A stretch of 64,000 nt of DNA, taken from positions 2,852,001 through 2,916,000 of the forward strand of contig CADCXD010000010.1 of NCBI GenBank assembly GCA_902806575.1, written 5' to 3'. This document shows, one piece after another, positions 60,150 to 64,000 of the stretch; the stretch's first letter is position 1; every line of letters starts with the position of its first letter. The translations under genes were made by a program, and so were the position numbers. Origin of the DNA: Jackrogersella multiformis. Lineage: Eukaryota > Ascomycota > Sordariomycetes > Xylariales > Hypoxylaceae. The notes beneath the pieces are model-generated. The model saw only the letters and a list, made by a program, of their open reading frames with translations. It was not told the DNA's origin and searched no databases.

Positions 60150-63100
60150 AATATGCGAATGTAGGGAGGCGTAGGGAGGCCTATCGTGCTTGGCAAGCGA
60201 CACAGGCAGATCAAGAGAAGACACTTCACAAGCTGAAATTTCCTCTCTTTTCGTTTCCAGAATGTCAAATCAAATCATATGGCTTCCGGCGCCGTGGGCG
60301 TCAAGACCCTAGTCCTTCATTTAGCTTAATAGGGGATATCGACGCTTGAATGGCGTCGAATGTGGGGGATTCTCAAGCAGTGTTACTCTCATACTACGAC
60401 TCACAGACGAGGCAACGTTTCGCGTGAAGTAGATGGGTAATTTCCATCGAGTTGACTCCAGTGAAAATCTTGCCTCAGCTTCTAAGAGGTTTGTTCTAGC
60501 CAGCTACTTAGAGTAAGTCTTAGGGTTGTCACATCTGAAGCTCTGATTCGTAGAGGTTGGTTCTACACTGCTCTCTCCTTGGAACTTGGAAATGTAGCGA
60601 GAATATACTAATAATGTCAGGTAATATGTACTTGATGCAAGCCAGTAAGGTAATCTCACGCTCATAAAATCACGTAGTATAGGTCATGGTCAGGGGATAT
60701 CGTTAGGTACGTTTCATAGGTATTGTCTTACCTCATTGAAGTCTGGTATTGAATGGCGAATAAGTCGCTCGGAATTTCGTAGAAATGTTACTTGTATGCT
60801 AGTATTCTTGTTGTTCTGTAATGAGGTCCTAGAATACCAATGGAACCCCCTGGATTTCCCTTGGGCATAAAGATCGAAGGGGAGAAAGGATCGCAACAAG
60901 TTCATGAATTGTCCCGAGTACTCTCGATAGAACCATGACTTCAAGCCTTTGCAGTCATGGTTTGGAAAGTCCGGAAGAGTTTTGTTGTTTACTTGTAATC
61001 CATGGCCCTAGGATCAGTTGGTTGGCTAGTAATATCGAGATAAACCAACACCTACTCTCTTTATTTCCCGCAGCCAACGTCTTGCCCCCTTTTCCCCACT
61101 ATCAAGAAATATACGATATAATCGCCTATCATCGTCAGCGGACGGAGAAACCAGGCCTATGACATGGCGGATTTTAATATATCGGTTCCTGTATTAGGTC
61201 AAACCGAGACGCCGTGGCGTGACGGCCCTGGTGCTCAAGGGGCTCCGGGTCTAGCCCTTGCTGACTTTAGATATGCAGTCCATCATATTCGTAAACGCGG
61301 TTCCTAACTGCGTGAGATATAGGTGAAGAAAATTACTCGGTAGTAGTTAACATCATATGATTAGGTACCGTTCACCCGTAGATGCATGGCCGCTGTCAGC
61401 AAATACATACGTGATCTACCTCGATAGGTAGTCTCACGGGTAAGAAGGACCTCCGACTTGAAATAGAATAAGCCCGGCTTCGAAAAGCGCAACCGCGTCA
61501 GACAGTGTTTGAATTCAGAGACCGTCTGCAGGGCGAGAACCCCCGATGTTCGGGACGTTGGGCTGGCGCCGTGTGGGTGTGGGTGTGGGTCGTTCAGTGG
61601 CCGACTGATCGATCAAAAACCGCGGGCTAGGAGTACCATAGTAAAATATTCCGAGATAGTAATGTTTGGCACATGCACTTATTCCTGGTGCCCAATATAT
61701 CTACCTATGAAAGCTGTCAAATCTTGTGGGAATTGTGCCGCAACTAGTCCACGTCATCCAGCCCCCAAGGTCGCAAAAAGAAGCAACATAAGACGTCGCT
61801 TTACGAGCTCTAAGAGATGACAATATGCGAAGACCAAAAAAACTTACCCTTATTACTATGATAGTCTATGTAGATTGGCGTCTCACTCCCTACCTGGGCA
61901 GGTAGCTATACGAAATAGTATGAATAACTACCGCGCAAAATTATACTATATCTGCGCAACTTGCGTGTAATCCATTTAATGGGCTAGCAAAAGATCCATC
62001 CCTTCGTCGAATTTGTCAGCCACTATATCCGACCCTGAGAAGATACCGATCAATAACTATAGGCACCACGATGGTCCTAAGTGCTGATTCAGCTAACGTT
62101 AGTCTTCGATCGATGTCCCGGACAGGGGTCAAGCAGCTCGGAATCCCAGCCCTACGAGCTAACATGTCCTAAAGCAGCAAAAAGGGCCACAACCTGTTGG
62201 AACGAACGGTTTTAAGATGCCAATCTAACCGTATCTCGGCTGTATACTCGGTTACAGGGAGGTCTCTTCTCATGATGGTATCAGGGAAGCATGACTCAGA
62301 TGAGAGCAACCTCGATTAGCTTCTGGCCAACTCAGAGGCTTCACGTCGAAGGACCGTTTAGTGATGACAAAACCACCCCCTCAAAGCATGAGGTATTTGT
62401 AAACAGAATAAGCCTAAGGACACGACAGTCAGCATGCTAGAGTGTGAACGGAAGTGGGCTTGATATTGAGCCACGGGATCTGTCTGTTCGTTTAACCTGT
62501 AAGTATATCGTTGGGATCAGATTCAGATAAGCTACGGTTTGGTCGACCAATACCTACTCGATGCCACGTAAATACACAAGATCCAAATATTACCTACGGC
62601 CAACATGTAAAAGCTTAAACCCGCACCGCTACTAAGTAGATAAGCTGACAAGACTGAGGTTGCGTGGGGCCATATAGCCATGAGGCTCCGACGGTTCGGG
62701 AGGTGAACGAGCCGGTAGGATTTCTTGCTTTCCAGGAGGCAGAGATGCATCGAAACATCAACAAAAAAACCATATAGAAGATGGCAAATAGTTGAATGGA
62801 CAGTAAGCTCGTTTGTTATGTTTACATCTCGACCGTAAATGAACCTGTAGGACGAATAGGTTCTACGAGTCGCCCGACCCGGGTAGGCCGGGTCAGGAAG
62901 GAGGCCTCGTCCCAGGTCGTATGCCTCAGGTCCCGCATTACGTCTGCCATGTGGAAAGCGGAAAGCGGAAAGCCAACAGGGCCAAGAGCTCGAAGAGCAG
63001 CGTCAGCGTAGGCGTAAGTCAGTAGGAGGCGCGGACTCCTGGTGATCACGTGTTTGGAATTCAGGCTGAATAGATATGGGACACAAACTGCTGGGATTCC

Positions 63101-64000
63101 GACGGACGGGGGAGGACATGATGTAGGTAGGCGGTTGTTTTTTTCGCCATGGTAATTTACATGCTACTGTTTAGAGGTGCGCTTAGGGCGACTCGCATTT
63201 CGCGGTCAAGATTGGGCAAAGAGATACGGGCTATGTTGGTGATCGCTGGCCAGTTGCGATACGACGACGTGGAGTTCGGATTCAGGGTTGCGACGCGGGC
63301 TTCATGATGATGACCTATGACAAGGGGCAGCAGACCACAGTGTGACTAATCGGAATCCGAGTAGCCATGCACCCAATGAATACCCAGTAATCCGTACATA
63401 CCTAGGTAGGTAGGGATCGTAGGGATCGGGGAATGCAGTGCGGTGGATCGACCACAGGATCTCCGAGCCTAAATCTCGTAGGGCTGAGAGACATTGCTGC
63501 AGCACACACAAGATCATGTCGATAGCATATCATTGGCGACCAGGGTCTGTCAGTGGAGAAGTCTCATCGAAATCGATGGATACCTACCTAGGTAGTTATT
63601 TTACTGAATAAGCGGGCGTACATGATGACAATTGGGTCTCTCAGCCGCCGATGCGACAGTCGAAGCGAGGTAAGGGGAGAGTTAAGCGCCGGCACGCATG
63701 TCATTTGCCGCGAGCTACCTCTCATAAGCAAGGCGACTTAGACCTAGGTACTCGAATAATGAGCTTCTGACAAGGGGCTAGGATCGTCATAGTAAGACAG
63801 AGTAGTAGTAGGTGTTGGCCTTGTTGAAGAACTTAGGTAATAATCTATACGTCTTATTTGCCCAGGTAGGTAGGTAGGTAGGTAGGTATCCTCAAGTGAA
63901 CAAAGACGTAGTCGGCTGTAGTTGGCTGTAGTGTGATGACGACGCAATACGCCTCCGAAAAGCCCATGTCGACCTGACGACGGAGAAGAGGAAGTTGGAT
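60150..64000. other. Gene-poor terminal region
   Basis: I see no convincing gene. Listed ORFs (for example 61509-61820, 62796-63011) lack motifs and codon bias. Features include a GTGTGG hexamer run near 61570-61590, CCTAGGTAGG palindromes (63400-63414, 63580-63595) and a GGTA run at 63864-63889. Confidence 0.5.
63864..63889 (+). repeat. (GGTA)n microsatellite
   Basis: Six GGTA units in a row, an expanded form of the GGTAGGTA motif scattered through the window. Confidence 0.9.

Noticed and set aside
61509..61820. 103-codon Cys-containing ORF
   Set aside because: Starts in low-complexity GTGTGG DNA, has no conserved cysteine spacing, no intron signals and no recognisable family.
63380..64000. 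Subtelomeric sequence suggested by GGTAGG and TTAGG-like motifs
   Set aside because: No TTAGGG arrays; the GGTA run is a variant of the dispersed palindrome and occurs throughout the window.

Overview
This window reads as nuclear DNA from a filamentous ascomycete, most likely a Sordariomycete. Many genes carry short GT-AG introns (about 45-95 nt, a few longer) with CTRAY-like branch sites. Coding exons are GC-richer than the AT-rich intergenic DNA. The protein set is typically mycelial: a dynactin p25, an Slt2-type MAP kinase, an Mbp1-type APSES factor, and secreted xylanase, subtilase, pepsin and beta-galactosidase. There are no operons, CRISPR arrays or convincing tRNA genes. Gene models below were spliced by hand, checking reading phase across each junction; they are not transcript-supported. 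The order or family within Sordariomycetes is not settled here.

Layout. 0-12.7 kb: dynactin p25 (-), GH10 xylanase (-), an intron-containing conserved protein of unknown role (+), a ten-exon subtilisin-like protease (-), and a fumarate reductase flavoprotein (+). 12.7-18.1 kb: a gene-poor AT-rich gap with a CTTT microsatellite. 18.1-25.8 kb: a secreted DUF3455 protein (+), the cell-wall-integrity MAP kinase (-) with a purine-rich upstream region, a low-molecular-weight tyrosine phosphatase (-), and a small cysteine-rich secreted preproprotein with a Kex2 site (-). 27.1-34.9 kb: GH2 beta-galactosidase (+) with one non-canonical splice junction, an unknown secreted protein (-), a clearly broken endonuclease/exonuclease/phosphatase-family gene (-), and a small Cys/Lys-rich protein (+). 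38.7-48.5 kb: pepsin-like protease (+) with a duplicated propeptide segment, a 5'-nucleotidase-family phosphoesterase (-), a MetE-like methyltransferase (-), and an F-box protein (+). 49.7-59.1 kb: an SLC35-like transporter (-), an AKR7-like aldo/keto reductase (-), an ankyrin protein with a frameshifted tail (-), and the Mbp1-type factor (+). 59.6-64 kb: a degenerate membrane-protein remnant, then no recognisable genes.

The genes are mostly independent housekeeping or secretory units rather than one pathway cluster. The secreted hydrolases (xylanase, beta-galactosidase, two proteases) and the Kex2-processed cysteine-rich protein fit a saprotrophic or host-associated life. The MAP kinase and Mbp1-type factor act in conserved cell-wall and cell-cycle control. 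The most noteworthy items are the candidate effector, several genes broken by single-base indels, a short dispersed repeat shared between about 1.3 kb and 31.8 kb, and the very abundant intergenic CCTAGGTAGG-type palindromes. I found no convincing undescribed multi-gene system.
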